Source of the DNA: Paenibacillus woosongensis
GTDB taxonomy: Bacteria > Bacillota > Bacilli > Paenibacillales > Paenibacillaceae
Assembly (NCBI RefSeq): GCF_030122845.1
Contig: NZ_CP126084.1
Coordinates: forward strand, 3,534,001-3,598,000
Direction of reading: 5' to 3'
DNA length: 64,000 bases
Shown in pieces: positions 33,724 to 42,278 of the stretch. The position numbers and the translations under genes are program-made. Below the pieces are notes generated by a model, which was given only the letters and a program-made list of their open reading frames with translations, did no database searches and was not told the origin of the DNA. The first letter of the stretch is position 1; each line of letters begins with the position of its first letter.

Positions 33724-34692
33724 CTACCTCTTTCTCGCGACGAAAGCAACCCAATCCTCTTCGCGGGCGATCTCCTCAATTTCGAAGCCCGCCGCAAGCA
33801 GCGCTTCCTTCACGGCTTGTTCTTTGTTTTTATATATTCCCGAAGCAATATAATATCCGCCCGGCTGCAGCGCCTGGTATACGTCATCGATGAATAACAG
33901 GATAATTTCCGCTAGTATATTAGCTACAACCACGCGAACGGGCAGTTTAACGTTTAGCTCGGCCCCTGCTTCCTGCTTCAAAACGGATAACAGGTCGCTC
34001 TCCAAGACCGTAATTTGCTCCTCCAGCTTGTTGAGCCTCGTATTCTCGATTGCGCTGGAAACAGCAACCGGATCCAGATCCAATGCTAGAACCCGGGATG
34101 CGCCAAGCTTAACCGCCCCGATGGCGAGAATGCCTGAGCCAGTCCCAACGTCAATAACCTCGTCCCCTTCTCGAATAACGCCCTCCAGCGTACGGAGGCA
34201 CAACGAGGTCGTAGGATGCGTGCCGGTTCCAAAAGCCATGCCTGGATCAAGCTCAATGATTTTCTCCTGCTCCGATTGGGGGACGTAATCCTCCCAGGTC
34301 GGCTTGATCGTCAGCCGCTCGGACACGCGGATCGGCTTAAAATATTGCTTCCAGTTGTTCGCCCAGTCGTCCTCGCTGACATCCTTCACTGCGATTTCTG
34401 CCTTGCCGGGATCAATGTCGTAATTTGGCAACTCCGCAATCCGTTCCTTTACAGAAGCTACCACCGCATCAATGTCCGTTCCTTCCGGGAAATACCCGCT
34501 AATTCTTGCTTCCCCCTGTGGAATATCGTTGGGCGGTATTTCAAACCATTGTCCCAAGGACGTATCTCTAGGCTTATTGTTGTCCACGTACTCTTCAATG
34601 GTAACGCCGCCAGCCCCCTCCTCATGCAAGAAGTTGGTAATCATCTCTACCGCTTCTTCCGTTGTATGTATAGATATTTCCTTCCAAATCAT
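33724..34692 (-). CDS. prmA: Ribosomal protein L11 methyltransferase
   Basis: This enzyme trimethylates lysines of ribosomal protein L11. The product is 322 residues. It has an N-terminal substrate-binding domain starting MIWKEISIHTTEEAVEMITN, the GTGTHPTTSLCL segment (about 175-186), and the SAM motif DVGTGSGILAIGA (about 199-211), then VVANILAEII. The ribosome site is GAGGAG. It heads an operon with the M50 protein, rsmE and mtaB, driven by its own promoter. In B. subtilis it directly follows dnaJ; here about 6 kb separates them. Confidence 0.96.
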   Translation of the reverse strand: MIWKEISIHTTEEAVEMITNFLHEEGAGGVTIEEYVDNNKPRDTSLGQWFEIPPNDIPQGEARISGYFPEGTDIDAVVASVKERIAELPNYDIDPGKAEIAVKDVSEDDWANNWKQYFKPIRVSERLTIKPTWEDYVPQSEQEKIIELDPGMAFGTGTHPTTSLCLRTLEGVIREGDEVIDVGTGSGILAIGAVKLGASRVLALDLDPVAVSSAIENTRLNKLEEQITVLESDLLSVLKQEAGAELNVKLPVRVVVANILAEIILLFIDDVYQALQPGGYYIASGIYKNKEQAVKEALLAAGFEIEEIAREEDWVAFVARKR

Positions 34693-34729
34693 GTTGATTT
34701 ATCCTCCTCGGTTCATACGCATACCCTTT

Positions 34730-34758
34730 ATTGTACTATATAATATCCAGGGAAACAA
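34730..34758 (-). promoter_or_regulatory. Predicted promoter of the prmA operon
   Basis: The minus strand shows TTGTTT (34753-34758), 17 bases, then TACAAT (34730-34735), 37 bases before the prmA start. The -10 is good and the -35 partial. A small GGCC hairpin (34759-34776) lies just upstream. Confidence 0.5.
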
Positions 34759-34810
34759 AGGCCGCTAATGGCCTTACCTCGATCGTTCCAAGTCCGGTTG
34801 AAGGCTCATG

Positions 34811-34845
34811 AAAAAAGGGCAAAAGACGCAAATTGTCTTTTACCC
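34811..34845 (-). terminator. Terminator of the yfhD-like gene
   Basis: An 11-bp stem with one mismatch (GGGTAAAAGAC / GTCTTTTGCCC on the minus strand) is followed by six T. It ends transcription of the two small genes upstream and insulates prmA. Confidence 0.85.
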
Positions 34846-34955
34846 TGAATTTAAAGTTCCTCCGGCTGCTCTGAGCCAGGGATCCGTCATTTTTCCGGAG
34901 CTCCATGAACAGCGGCTGCCCGCGGTCCTGCTGCATGGCTTACGCCCATACTTGA

Positions 34956-35126
34956 TCAGAAGCGCTGCTGCTGCCTGCGGTCAGCGCGCTCGCTGCGCTC
35001 CAACGCTTCCCAATCCTCCTGATCGGCCAAGTCTTCGGAGAACTCCACGTCCTCGTTGTGTCCAATGGGTATTCTTGATGACTTTACCGTATTGGAGCGC
35101 TTTGCGTCCTGCTTGTGCTCGCTCAT
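34956..35126 (-). CDS. YfhD-like small protein
   Basis: The product has 56 residues, is very hydrophilic and is encoded from ATG 35126 with AAGGAGG about 11 bases upstream. The middle reads DVEFSEDLADQEDWEALERS followed by ERADRRQQQRF, matching the pattern of the YfhD family (DVEFS, ELAD, then alternating charged residues). YfhD proteins are found in spore-forming bacilli and have no known activity. It lies 32 bases after the 131-residue hypothetical gene and ends before a good terminator. Confidence 0.75.
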   Translation of the reverse strand: MSEHKQDAKRSNTVKSSRIPIGHNEDVEFSEDLADQEDWEALERSERADRRQQQRF

Positions 35127-35158
35127 CTTCCCGTTTCCCTCCTTCGGATAGTTGCAAG

Positions 35159-35554
35159 TTACATCATCCCGCCAAGCTCTTCAATGATTCGCAACGCTTG
35201 ATGATGACTGGACTCGTCCACGACAACCGTCAGCAGGATATCGTGTCCGGTCGGTCCGCCTTGGCCGCCATGACTCATTCCGCTTGCTGCAGGATCGGCA
35301 GCCGACAAAATGCCGGCCGACCTGTTGGTGATCTCCGCATCCTGAGTAATTGCCGCCAGGCTCGAAATTTTGCCGGTGACCGGATTTAGCGGGTCATAAC
35401 CCTCGCCCGGATATCTGCTGAAACGGTCGATGGACAAATCCGCGACCCGAAGGGCCTGCAATTTTCTGGCCGCGCCCTCCGCCTCTTCCGGGCTTTTAAA
35501 ATAAGCGAGTATGTTTTTTTCACCCACCCGTGATCGCCTGCCTTCCCTCGGCAT
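35159..35554 (-). CDS. Hypothetical protein, 131 residues
   Basis: I do not recognise this family. The product has two short alpha/beta-like ends: KNILAYFKSPEEAEGAARKL near residue 13-32 and LLTVVVDESSHHQALRIIEE near 107-126. They flank a glycine/alanine/serine-rich linker (GMSHGGQGGPTG). The pattern resembles small proteins of the general-stress 17M type, in which an N-terminal ferredoxin-like half is conserved, but this is only a resemblance. ATG 35554 or GTG 35527 could be the start. The gene probably shares a transcript with the yfhD-like gene downstream. Confidence 0.65.
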   Translation of the reverse strand: MPREGRRSRVGEKNILAYFKSPEEAEGAARKLQALRVADLSIDRFSRYPGEGYDPLNPVTGKISSLAAITQDAEITNRSAGILSAADPAASGMSHGGQGGPTGHDILLTVVVDESSHHQALRIIEELGGMM

Positions 35555-35719
35555 GTATTGAACCTGCTTCTTGTGCAGCTTCTTAGTCTGTAGGATGCAA
35601 AAATGAATGGCATTTTATACAAATGATTCGTTCTTTTAAAATTTGAAACTATTATCGGGAGGTTTCGTATATACTCTTATATAAATACCATTTTTACAGT
35701 AGGAGGGTTTATTTATAGT

Positions 35720-36175
35720 ATGTTCAAGAAAATGACGGCGCTCGTGATGGTATTCACTTTATTGTTTGCTTTCGCCTCTGCGGATTTCGCTGACGCGCGG
35801 CGCGGCGGTGGTTTTAAATCCGGGCCTCGCAGTTACACGACAACGCCAAAGAAATCAAGCAACGTCAATAAGTCGGAATCCAACACGACCAACAAATCGA
35901 CTGCAACTCCAGGCGCTACGAATAATAGAACCGGATTTTTCGGCGGTGGCAGCTTCATGAAAGGCATGATGGTCGGCGGTTTGGCCGGACTTCTGTTCGG
36001 CGGACTGTTCGGAGGCATGGGCTTTTTAGGCGAATTGCTGGGGCTCGCAGTCAACTTGATTGCCATTTACCTGATCGTAATGGTGGCGGTTGCCCTGTTC
36101 CGCAGGTTTAGGAAGCCTCAGGTGTATCAAGGACCGCGTCATGACGACCATGACAATCGCGGAGGAAGATTTTAA
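35720..36175 (+). CDS. Secreted/membrane protein, Gly-rich, one strong TM
   Basis: The product is 151 residues with a signal peptide (MFKKMTALVMVFTLLFAFAS, probable cleavage after ASADFADA). It continues with a Lys/Ser/Thr/Asn-rich linker (about 30-75), a glycine/methionine/leucine-rich segment (MKGMMVGGLAGLLFGGLFGG, about 79-98), a membrane helix (about 105-130) and a basic/His tail (HDDHDNRGGRF). The layout resembles the N-terminal part of bacterial Tim44-like membrane proteins without the Tim44 domain. No function can be given. The ribosome site is AGGAGGG; yxcD follows 3 bases later. Confidence 0.72.
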   Translation: MFKKMTALVMVFTLLFAFASADFADARRGGGFKSGPRSYTTTPKKSSNVNKSESNTTNKSTATPGATNNRTGFFGGGSFMKGMMVGGLAGLLFGGLFGGMGFLGELLGLAVNLIAIYLIVMVAVALFRRFRKPQVYQGPRHDDHDNRGGRF

Positions 36176-36178
36176 GCT

Positions 36179-36457
36179 ATGATTCTAAGCATGGATGAAA
36201 TCATCAACGCCATTTGTATTCATACAGCCGAACGTACCGGCTTGCGGCCAACAGACATCCAGGTGGAGCTGAGCTGGGATGAAGATACAGGCTATACCGG
36301 CGAGGTCTGGGCTAACGGGCGCAGCCGTTACCTGATCGAATTGAATATTATAGAAGCGATTATCCAGTATGTATATAAAGAGTATGGCATTCGCGCCTTC
36401 AAGGACGATATAACCCTTGAGCTGGACGAAGAAATTACGGCTACGATCAAGCAGTGA
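36179..36457 (+). CDS. yxcD: YxcD family protein (DUF2653)
   Basis: The product has 92 residues and is acidic. It matches the YxcD/DUF2653 pattern: DEIINAICIHTAERTGLRP near the start, WDEDTGYTGEVWANGR in the middle and LDEEITATIK at the end. The function of the family is unknown. The in-frame ATG at 36191 is an alternative start. It directly follows the membrane protein gene and ends at a strong bidirectional terminator, so the two form an operon. Confidence 0.82.
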   Translation: MILSMDEIINAICIHTAERTGLRPTDIQVELSWDEDTGYTGEVWANGRSRYLIELNIIEAIIQYVYKEYGIRAFKDDITLELDEEITATIKQ

Positions 36458-36478
36458 GTGTCATGCTATACGCTAAAG

Positions 36479-36518
36479 AAAAGGCACCCTGCCGTTAATA
36501 ACGGCAGGGTGCCTTTTT
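36479..36518. terminator. Bidirectional terminator
   Basis: A 19-bp perfect stem (AAAAGGCACCCTGCCGTTA paired with its complement) with a two-base centre and A/T tracts on both sides. It serves yxcD (plus) and the FMN-binding lipoprotein gene (minus). Confidence 0.93.
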
Positions 36519-36527
36519 CTTTAGAAA

Positions 36528-36899
36528 TTATTTTTTAGCGCCAGACAGTGCACTTTCCACTGCTTCGACAATAGCCTCGCTGGATTTGGAAGCTCCGGAT
36601 ATCACGTCGATATCCTCTGTGGATTGCTCCTGAATGATCTCCGGTATCGTGACATCGATGGCGGCATCGATGATGCTCTGCGTTTCGCCATGTTCAACAA
36701 TTTGAATGTTATTTATTTTATCCCCTTTTACCTCTACGGAGACTTTAATCTTACTCTTTGCCCCTTGCGCGCTTCCTTCGTAAATTCCGTCGATATATTG
36801 TCCGCCGCCGCTGGAGCAACCTATAAGTAACACCGACGCTGCTAAAATTGACGTGACTGCCAATATAGCACGCTTCTTCATTGATCCTTGCATCGTCAT
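36528..36899 (-). CDS. FMN-binding domain lipoprotein
   Basis: The product is a 123-residue extracytoplasmic lipoprotein: signal peptide with lipobox LLIGC (Cys28), a short linker, then one FMN-binding domain (starts YIDGIYEGSAQGAKSKI). The flavinylation motif reads DVISGASKS, with Ser104 at the residue that ApbE would attach FMN to; most family members have Thr there. It lies 37 bases after the flavoprotein gene in the same operon, so it is probably an electron carrier or donor for that reductase. No apbE lies in the window. Confidence 0.87.
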   Translation of the reverse strand: MTMQGSMKKRAILAVTSILAASVLLIGCSSGGGQYIDGIYEGSAQGAKSKIKVSVEVKGDKINNIQIVEHGETQSIIDAAIDVTIPEIIQEQSTEDIDVISGASKSSEAIVEAVESALSGAKK

Positions 36900-36936
36900 G
36901 TCATTTCTCCTTCTATTCGAGCTCTAAGCCCATCAT

Positions 36937-38364
36937 CTATTTCAATGATTTCACAGCTTCCTGAGCAGCAATGCGCCCAAATGTGGTAATATCCGCCAGT
37001 GCATTACCGCCAAGCCGGTTCGCTCCATGAACGCCGCCGGTAACCTCTCCTGCAGCAAAAAGATTCGGAATGGCTGCGCCGGACTCATCCAGCACCTGAG
37101 CCTCCGTATTGATCACTACGCCGCCCATCGTGTGATGAATGCCCGGTGTAATCTTGATAGCATAGTAGCTGCCTTTCGAGAAATCAAGACGCATATCGTC
37201 GCGCTGGAAGTCCTCATCTATACCCGATTCCTTAAATTCGCTATAGCGGGTCACGGTTTGCTCCAACACTGCCGCATCAACCCCGATTTTACCTGCAAGC
37301 TCAGCGAGCGTCTGGCCATCTTGGACAAGTCCCATCTCGAAATACGTATCCGTAGCCTTAAGTGTCCCGCGCAATTCGTCATTAAAAATCAAATATGCGA
37401 TTTTATCCGTCTGGGCTAGAATATTTTTGGACACAACATCTCTCGTCAACAGCTCGTTCGTAAAGCGTGCACCTTCCTGGTTAACAAGAATCGCCCCGTC
37501 TCCACGAACCCCTTCTGTAATAAGCACGCCTTCGCCCGGTATCGTTGTTGGATGAATTTGGATTTCCTTCATGTCTACCAGCTTAGCGCCGACAGCCGAG
37601 GCCAGTTTAATACCATCCCCTTGTGCCCCCGGAGCGTTGGTTGTAGCGAAGCCCTTAAGATCAGGGTTGTTCTCCACAACCATATCCAGGTTGGCACCAA
37701 ACCCTCCAGAAGCCAGAATGACTGCTTTCGCCTGGATTTCAAAAGCTTTGCCGTCTTTGTCGGTACCTTTGACGCCCGTTACATTACCGTCTTTATCCGT
37801 TACGATTTCTGTTACGTTGTGCTGCAGACGGACATCCACATTCAGTTCATCCAATTTCTTCTTTAAAGCCATGACGATAAAGTTGCCTGCGGCTTCCCCA
37901 CCCTTCGGTCTATGGATCCGCGGAACGCTAGAGCCTCCCGCTTTACCGACCTCTGCCAACTCTGCACCGTTCTCTTTAAGGAATTGGATCGAGGCCGCGG
38001 CGTTCTCCGTCAACACTTTGACCAATTCCGGGTTATTCACATTTTTGCCGCCCTTCATCGTATCCTCAAAATGCAACTCTGGGCTGTCTTCAATACCTTG
38101 CGCCTGTTGATATTGCGTTCCGGCAGCATTCAATCCCCCTTCGGCCCGGGCCGTGTTCCCGCCGAGCATCGGCATTTTCTCCAGCAAAACAACCTTCGCT
38201 CCCGATTGATGAGCCTCGATGGCTGCAGACATTCCTGCTCCGCCGCCGCCGACAATTACTATGTCTGTGGAATCCGCTTTGCCTCCACAACCGGATAAAA
38301 TGATTGCTAGCATCATCACGGCCATCATTGTGAGTGCTGCTGGTTTGATCTGTCTTGTTTTCAT
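36937..38364 (-). CDS. Lipoprotein flavin reductase, fumarate reductase/flavocytochrome c type
   Basis: The product is a 475-residue FAD-dependent oxidoreductase exported as a lipoprotein (lipobox ILSGC, Cys26). The FAD Rossmann motif is IVGGGGAGMSAA (37-48), followed by GGNTARAEGGLNAAG. Residues matching the fumarate reductase active site are present: IHPT (about 268), LLTRD (about 308), HHTMGG (about 411) and GANRLGGNAL (about 446). It may reduce fumarate, urocanate or a similar enoate outside the membrane. It lacks heme motifs and its own FMN domain, which is supplied by the next gene. A Fur-like site lies upstream. Confidence 0.87.
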   Translation of the reverse strand: MKTRQIKPAALTMMAVMMLAIILSGCGGKADSTDIVIVGGGGAGMSAAIEAHQSGAKVVLLEKMPMLGGNTARAEGGLNAAGTQYQQAQGIEDSPELHFEDTMKGGKNVNNPELVKVLTENAAASIQFLKENGAELAEVGKAGGSSVPRIHRPKGGEAAGNFIVMALKKKLDELNVDVRLQHNVTEIVTDKDGNVTGVKGTDKDGKAFEIQAKAVILASGGFGANLDMVVENNPDLKGFATTNAPGAQGDGIKLASAVGAKLVDMKEIQIHPTTIPGEGVLITEGVRGDGAILVNQEGARFTNELLTRDVVSKNILAQTDKIAYLIFNDELRGTLKATDTYFEMGLVQDGQTLAELAGKIGVDAAVLEQTVTRYSEFKESGIDEDFQRDDMRLDFSKGSYYAIKITPGIHHTMGGVVINTEAQVLDESGAAIPNLFAAGEVTGGVHGANRLGGNALADITTFGRIAAQEAVKSLK

Positions 38365-38423
38365 GCTGTTCCCCTCTTTACTTTGTTTGTATGCTGCAAC
38401 ATCACATTGTGCATGTTTTCACA

Positions 38424-38438
38424 TGATAATCATTGTAA
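38424..38438. promoter_or_regulatory. Fur-box-like site upstream of the flavin reductase
   Basis: TGATAATCATTGTAA matches the 7-1-7 Fur/PerR-type pattern TGATAATnATTATCA at 12 of 14 defined positions. It is 60 bases upstream of the flavoprotein start, next to the short palindrome CATGT-TTTC-ACATG (38412-38425). Iron or redox control is an inference. Confidence 0.4.
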
Positions 38439-38518
38439 ATTCGATCTCTATTTCTGAATAGATTTTGTAAGTACTAAAATTGTTAATTAAGTAATGTAAG
38501 CAAAGCCGATTTCGCGCA

Positions 38519-38556
38519 AGAAACCCCGTCGTTAGAAACCATGACGAGGTTTTTTG
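38519..38556. terminator. Terminator between the two-component system and the flavin reductase
   Basis: AAACCCCGTC and GACGAGGTTT pair across a 12-base loop (one G-T pair), with T-runs on the plus strand and a shorter one on the minus strand. It should end the response regulator transcript, separating it from the reductase operon. Confidence 0.75.
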
Positions 38557-38565
38557 GCCTGTTAG

Positions 38566-39270
38566 TTAAATATACATAGCGACGATCTTGGACTTGTCCG
38601 GCAAAGCATGAAAGATATCAAGGGGACGCCCCCCCGTCCCGTAGATCATTTCTGTCTGCAGCACGCCGATTTCCAGCAGGAAGGAAAGATATTTTCTAAC
38701 TGACACACGAGATATGCCGGACAACCGGGAGGCATCTTCGGTAGAAAAGCTGCCGCGATGTCCCTCAATTGCTTCCCATACGATTTTGAGCGTTCCCGGC
38801 GTCAAGCCTTTCGGCAAACTCTGGGCCTTCCCTTCCTCGGGCGATCTTCGGATGAGCTGATCCAAATCGTCCTGACTCATGCTGGCCGGCGCAATCATGC
38901 GATGATAGGTTTCGCGGTAATGATCCAGCGCCGCTTTGAATCTTGGAAAATGAAACGGCTTAATCAGGTAGTCCACCGCGCCGTATTGCAGAGCCTTCTT
39001 AATGCGCTCTGGATCACGGGCCGCGGATATCACAATTACGTCAATATTCGCATCACTGCTGCGTATTTGGTTAAGCAGGTCGAAGCCGTCTTTGGTGCGC
39101 ATAAAAAGATCAAGCAAAATCAGCTGCGGACGTTCGCATTCCAGCAGTATTTCAGCTTCGGCAACGGAAGAGGCCGTACCTATACAGCAGTAGCCGTCGA
39201 CCTGTTCCAAGTAGCTGCGGTTAAAATGCGCTACCATAGGGTCATCCTCCACAATAAGTACGCTGATCAT
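38566..39270 (-). CDS. Response regulator, DcuR/CitB/DctR type
   Basis: The product is a 234-residue response regulator. Its receiver domain has acidic residues E8-D9-D10, phosphoacceptor D54 (ILLDLFMRTKDG) and K104 (LIKPF). The C-terminal DNA-binding region (about 150-225) is a winged-helix type that includes TEDASRLSGISRVSVRKYL. The start ATG 39270 follows AGGAGG and overlaps the kinase stop by 4 bases; longer starts are not supported. Members of this class control uptake or reduction of C4-dicarboxylates or citrate. The adjacent extracellular reductase operon is a likely target. Confidence 0.92.
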   Translation of the reverse strand: MISVLIVEDDPMVAHFNRSYLEQVDGYCCIGTASSVAEAEILLECERPQLILLDLFMRTKDGFDLLNQIRSSDANIDVIVISAARDPERIKKALQYGAVDYLIKPFHFPRFKAALDHYRETYHRMIAPASMSQDDLDQLIRRSPEEGKAQSLPKGLTPGTLKIVWEAIEGHRGSFSTEDASRLSGISRVSVRKYLSFLLEIGVLQTEMIYGTGGRPLDIFHALPDKSKIVAMYI

Positions 39271-40895
39271 TTGGCCAACGCCTCCTTTATCGCATAAGGC
39301 AAGGTTACCGTAAACCGAGTTCCTGCGCCCTGCCGAGTACAGCATTCCAATCTGCCCCCTAGCTCCTTCACTCGCAGCATAACGAGATATAGCCCCATTC
39401 CCCGGTTCTCTCCTTTGGTAGAAAATCCTTTGTCATAAATAACAGACTGGATATCGTCGTGAATTCCGCTGCCGTTATCTCTGACGGAGCAAAGAAGCTC
39501 CCCCGCATCTTCATCATAACGGATGGCAAGCTCAATTCGCGGTGCTTCGCGGCTTGCGCGCTCCGTACTCAGCGCTTCCAAGGCATTATCGAATAAATTG
39601 CCAAGTATGGTGATGAGATGGTGCATCGCTTCTCCACTCCGTGGCTCAGGCAGCATGCTGTGCTTCAGAAGCACGAAATCAATCCCGGCTTCCCTGGCCC
39701 GGCTCATTTTCCCGAGAATAAACCCGGCCATGACCTGGTCCCGGATCTGTTCCGTAACTGCTCCCACTTCCGATTCATGGGTCTGAAGCGACTCGGAAAT
39801 ATACTCCTGAAGCTGGTCGAAATACGCCATATGGGCCATCCCATAGATGACATGAAGCTTGTTCCTGAACTCATGCGCCTGCGCGCGCAGCGCCTCCGCA
39901 TAGGACGACAACCCGGACAATCGCTCATTCATTATCCGGATTTCCGTCTTATCCCGAAAGGTGGCAATGACTCCAGCAACCTCTCCGTTCACCAGAATAG
40001 GAACGCTGCTGACGCGCACGACAGCGGCTCCCAGCTCAACTTCTTGATCCGACAAGGATTCCCCGGTTAGCAGGATGTCCTCCCAGCCCAGGCCTGGCCA
40101 TATGCGCCTGATATCCTCATCGATCAGCTTGGCTGGAATCCCTGCCTGTCTCAATAATCTGCGGCCTTCCTCATTGATGAGCGTAATTTGCAAATGCCCG
40201 TCTACAGCAATAATTCCTTCCTTGGCCGACTGAAGCATAGCATTTCTTTCCTTCAGCAGCTTGGCGATCTCGAACGGCTCCATGTCATATATGGTTTGCT
40301 TGATCTTGCGCGCCAGCAAGTACGCCCCCACAGTGCCGATCACTGCACCGAGTCCAAGTCCCCAGTATAGAATCCATTGATTTTTAGAGGCTTCCTCAGA
40401 AATCCGCCGCATCAATACTCCCGTCAGAACCGCACCAACCTGACTGCCCTCCGCATCAAAAACCGGAATAAACGACCTGAGGGAGGTTCCGAGCGTGCCT
40501 TCCGCGATGGAGACGATATGTTCTCCATGAAGAAGAACAGGTCCCTCATCGCCGCCAGCCATATGCTGCCCGACAAGCTCGGGATTAGGGTGAGACCTTC
40601 GGATGCCTCTCATATCGATCACTACCACAAATTCCACATCATTGAGCCTACGTATCCTATTCGCATACTGCTGGATATCAAATGAACTCTGCGGGTTGCG
40701 CAGAGCCTCCTGTACAGATGGCGTAAGAGCAACCGTTCGAGAGACGGCGACTACCCGCTCCTGCAAATTCCGTCTCGTTTGAGCTTTGAACTGCTCGCTG
40801 AACAGAAAATAAATAATCGATAACACAATAGCGAGAACAAGGCAAACTAACAGGGTTATTGTGGTTTGCAGACGGAGTGCTTTTTTTCTCCTCAA
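39267..40895 (-). CDS. Sensor histidine kinase, DcuS/CitA type
   Basis: The product is a 542-residue membrane sensor. It has a first helix (about 9-32), an extracytoplasmic sCache-like domain (about 33-170) with the FVVVIDMRGIRRSHPNPE segment, a second helix (about 177-195), a PAS domain (about 215-320), the CitA-type H-box QAHEFRNKLHVIYG with His341, and an ATPase domain with N box and GxG motifs (DNGSGIHDD, GENRGMGLYLV). The start is TTG 40895 with GGAGGG upstream. The ligand is probably a di- or tricarboxylate by family, not proven. Confidence 0.93.
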   Translation of the reverse strand: MRRKKALRLQTTITLLVCLVLAIVLSIIYFLFSEQFKAQTRRNLQERVVAVSRTVALTPSVQEALRNPQSSFDIQQYANRIRRLNDVEFVVVIDMRGIRRSHPNPELVGQHMAGGDEGPVLLHGEHIVSIAEGTLGTSLRSFIPVFDAEGSQVGAVLTGVLMRRISEEASKNQWILYWGLGLGAVIGTVGAYLLARKIKQTIYDMEPFEIAKLLKERNAMLQSAKEGIIAVDGHLQITLINEEGRRLLRQAGIPAKLIDEDIRRIWPGLGWEDILLTGESLSDQEVELGAAVVRVSSVPILVNGEVAGVIATFRDKTEIRIMNERLSGLSSYAEALRAQAHEFRNKLHVIYGMAHMAYFDQLQEYISESLQTHESEVGAVTEQIRDQVMAGFILGKMSRAREAGIDFVLLKHSMLPEPRSGEAMHHLITILGNLFDNALEALSTERASREAPRIELAIRYDEDAGELLCSVRDNGSGIHDDIQSVIYDKGFSTKGENRGMGLYLVMLRVKELGGRLECCTRQGAGTRFTVTLPYAIKEALAK

Positions 40896-41031
40896 AGAAA
40901 TCCCTCCTGCTGTTTTTCACTCCTGCTATTTTACCTTGCCCTTTGCCGCCGCGCTGTGAATTTTGTATTGCATGTCTGCACAGCAAACCTTGTTATTGAA
41001 CCACCCTCTTGCTTCCCAATAAAAAACGAAA

Positions 41032-41061
41032 AAAGAAAAACCGACGTCTTTATGACGTCGG
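41032..41061 (-). terminator. Terminator of the hrcA-grpE-dnaK-dnaJ operon
   Basis: A perfect 8-bp stem CCGACGTC / GACGTCGG with a 5-base loop is followed on the minus strand by TTTTTCTTTTTTCG. It lies 31 bases after the dnaJ stop. Confidence 0.9.
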
Positions 41062-41092
41062 CTAGACCCTGTGTTTATTTAGCTTATGATTC

Positions 41093-42211
41093 TCAATCCC
41101 CACGGAATGCCCGCTTCATTCGATCGAAAAACGACTGCTCGTTCTCGTGCGTATGCTCCCCGTCGAGCGCGGCAAATTGCCGCAGCAGATCTTTCTGCTC
41201 GTCGCTTAGCTTGCTCGGCGTTACGACAACCACCTTGATATGCTGGTCGCCTTGGCCGATGCCGCGAAGCCGCGGCACTCCTTTGCCTTTCAGGCGGAAA
41301 TAAGTGCCTGTCTGCGTACCGGCCGGCACCTTCAGCTTCACTTTCTCCGTGAGCGTCGGGATTTCGATTTCATCCCCCAATGCCGCCTGGGCAAAGGTCA
41401 ATGGGATTTCGCAATAAATGTCATCGCCTTCACGCTCGAAGAAATCATGCGGCTTTACACGAATGACGATGTACAAGTCCCCTGCAGGACCGCCGCGCAG
41501 GCCGCCTTCCCCTTCGCCGGTCATCCGCAGTTGAGCGCCGTCGTCTACCCCGGCTGGAATGCGGACATGGATTTTGCGCTGTTTTTTCACTTTGCCACTG
41601 CCTTGGCAAGTCGAGCATTTCTCTTTAATAATTTGTCCTCTGCCCGAACAATTGCTACAAGCACGGCGGTTCACCATACGGCCGAACGGCGTATTCTGAA
41701 CCACTTCCTCCTGTCCTGTACCACGACAAACGGAGCAAGTCTCAGGCTTCGTTCCAGGCTTCGCCCCGGAGCCAAAGCACGTATCGCAATTCTCCGTGCG
41801 CGGAATCGTAATGTCGCTTTCTTTGCCAAAGACAGCTTCCTTGAACTCGATCGTCATCGTATACTGCAAATCGTTGCCGCGCTGCGGCGCATTCGGATCG
41901 CGACGGCCGCCGCCGCCGAAGAACATATCGAAAATATCGCCGAAGCCGCCGAAGTCCGCCCCGGAAAATCCGCCGCCCATCCCCTGATTCGGGTCGATAT
42001 GGCCATATTGGTCATATCGAGCGCGTTTTCCCGAGTCGCTCAGGACATCGTATGCTTCCTTGACTTCCTTAAATTTATCCTCCGCATCCGGCGCCTTGTT
42101 CACGTCAGGGTGATATTGACGCGCCAGCTTGCGGTAGGCCTTCTTAATCTCATCGTCTGAGGCACTCTTGCCAACGCCTAGCACCTCATAGTAATCGCGT
42201 TTTTCAGCCAT
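41093..42211 (-). CDS. dnaJ: Chaperone DnaJ
   Basis: This is the Hsp40 co-chaperone that delivers substrates to DnaK and stimulates its ATPase. The product is 372 residues. It has a J domain with HPD (34-36), a Gly/Phe-rich linker (about 75-105), four CxxCxGxG zinc repeats ([32 protein letters not shown]; about 145-215) and a C-terminal peptide-binding domain. It is the last gene of the heat shock operon; a hairpin lies between dnaK and dnaJ. Standard length. Confidence 0.98.
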   Translation of the reverse strand: MAEKRDYYEVLGVGKSASDDEIKKAYRKLARQYHPDVNKAPDAEDKFKEVKEAYDVLSDSGKRARYDQYGHIDPNQGMGGGFSGADFGGFGDIFDMFFGGGGRRDPNAPQRGNDLQYTMTIEFKEAVFGKESDITIPRTENCDTCFGSGAKPGTKPETCSVCRGTGQEEVVQNTPFGRMVNRRACSNCSGRGQIIKEKCSTCQGSGKVKKQRKIHVRIPAGVDDGAQLRMTGEGEGGLRGGPAGDLYIVIRVKPHDFFEREGDDIYCEIPLTFAQAALGDEIEIPTLTEKVKLKVPAGTQTGTYFRLKGKGVPRLRGIGQGDQHIKVVVVTPSKLSDEQKDLLRQFAALDGEHTHENEQSFFDRMKRAFRGD

Positions 42212-42278
42212 CCTTCCACCCCCACTATGCTATAGCTCTGCTCTCTCCCGGATCATCCCTCAATCCGGCAAAAGGAAA

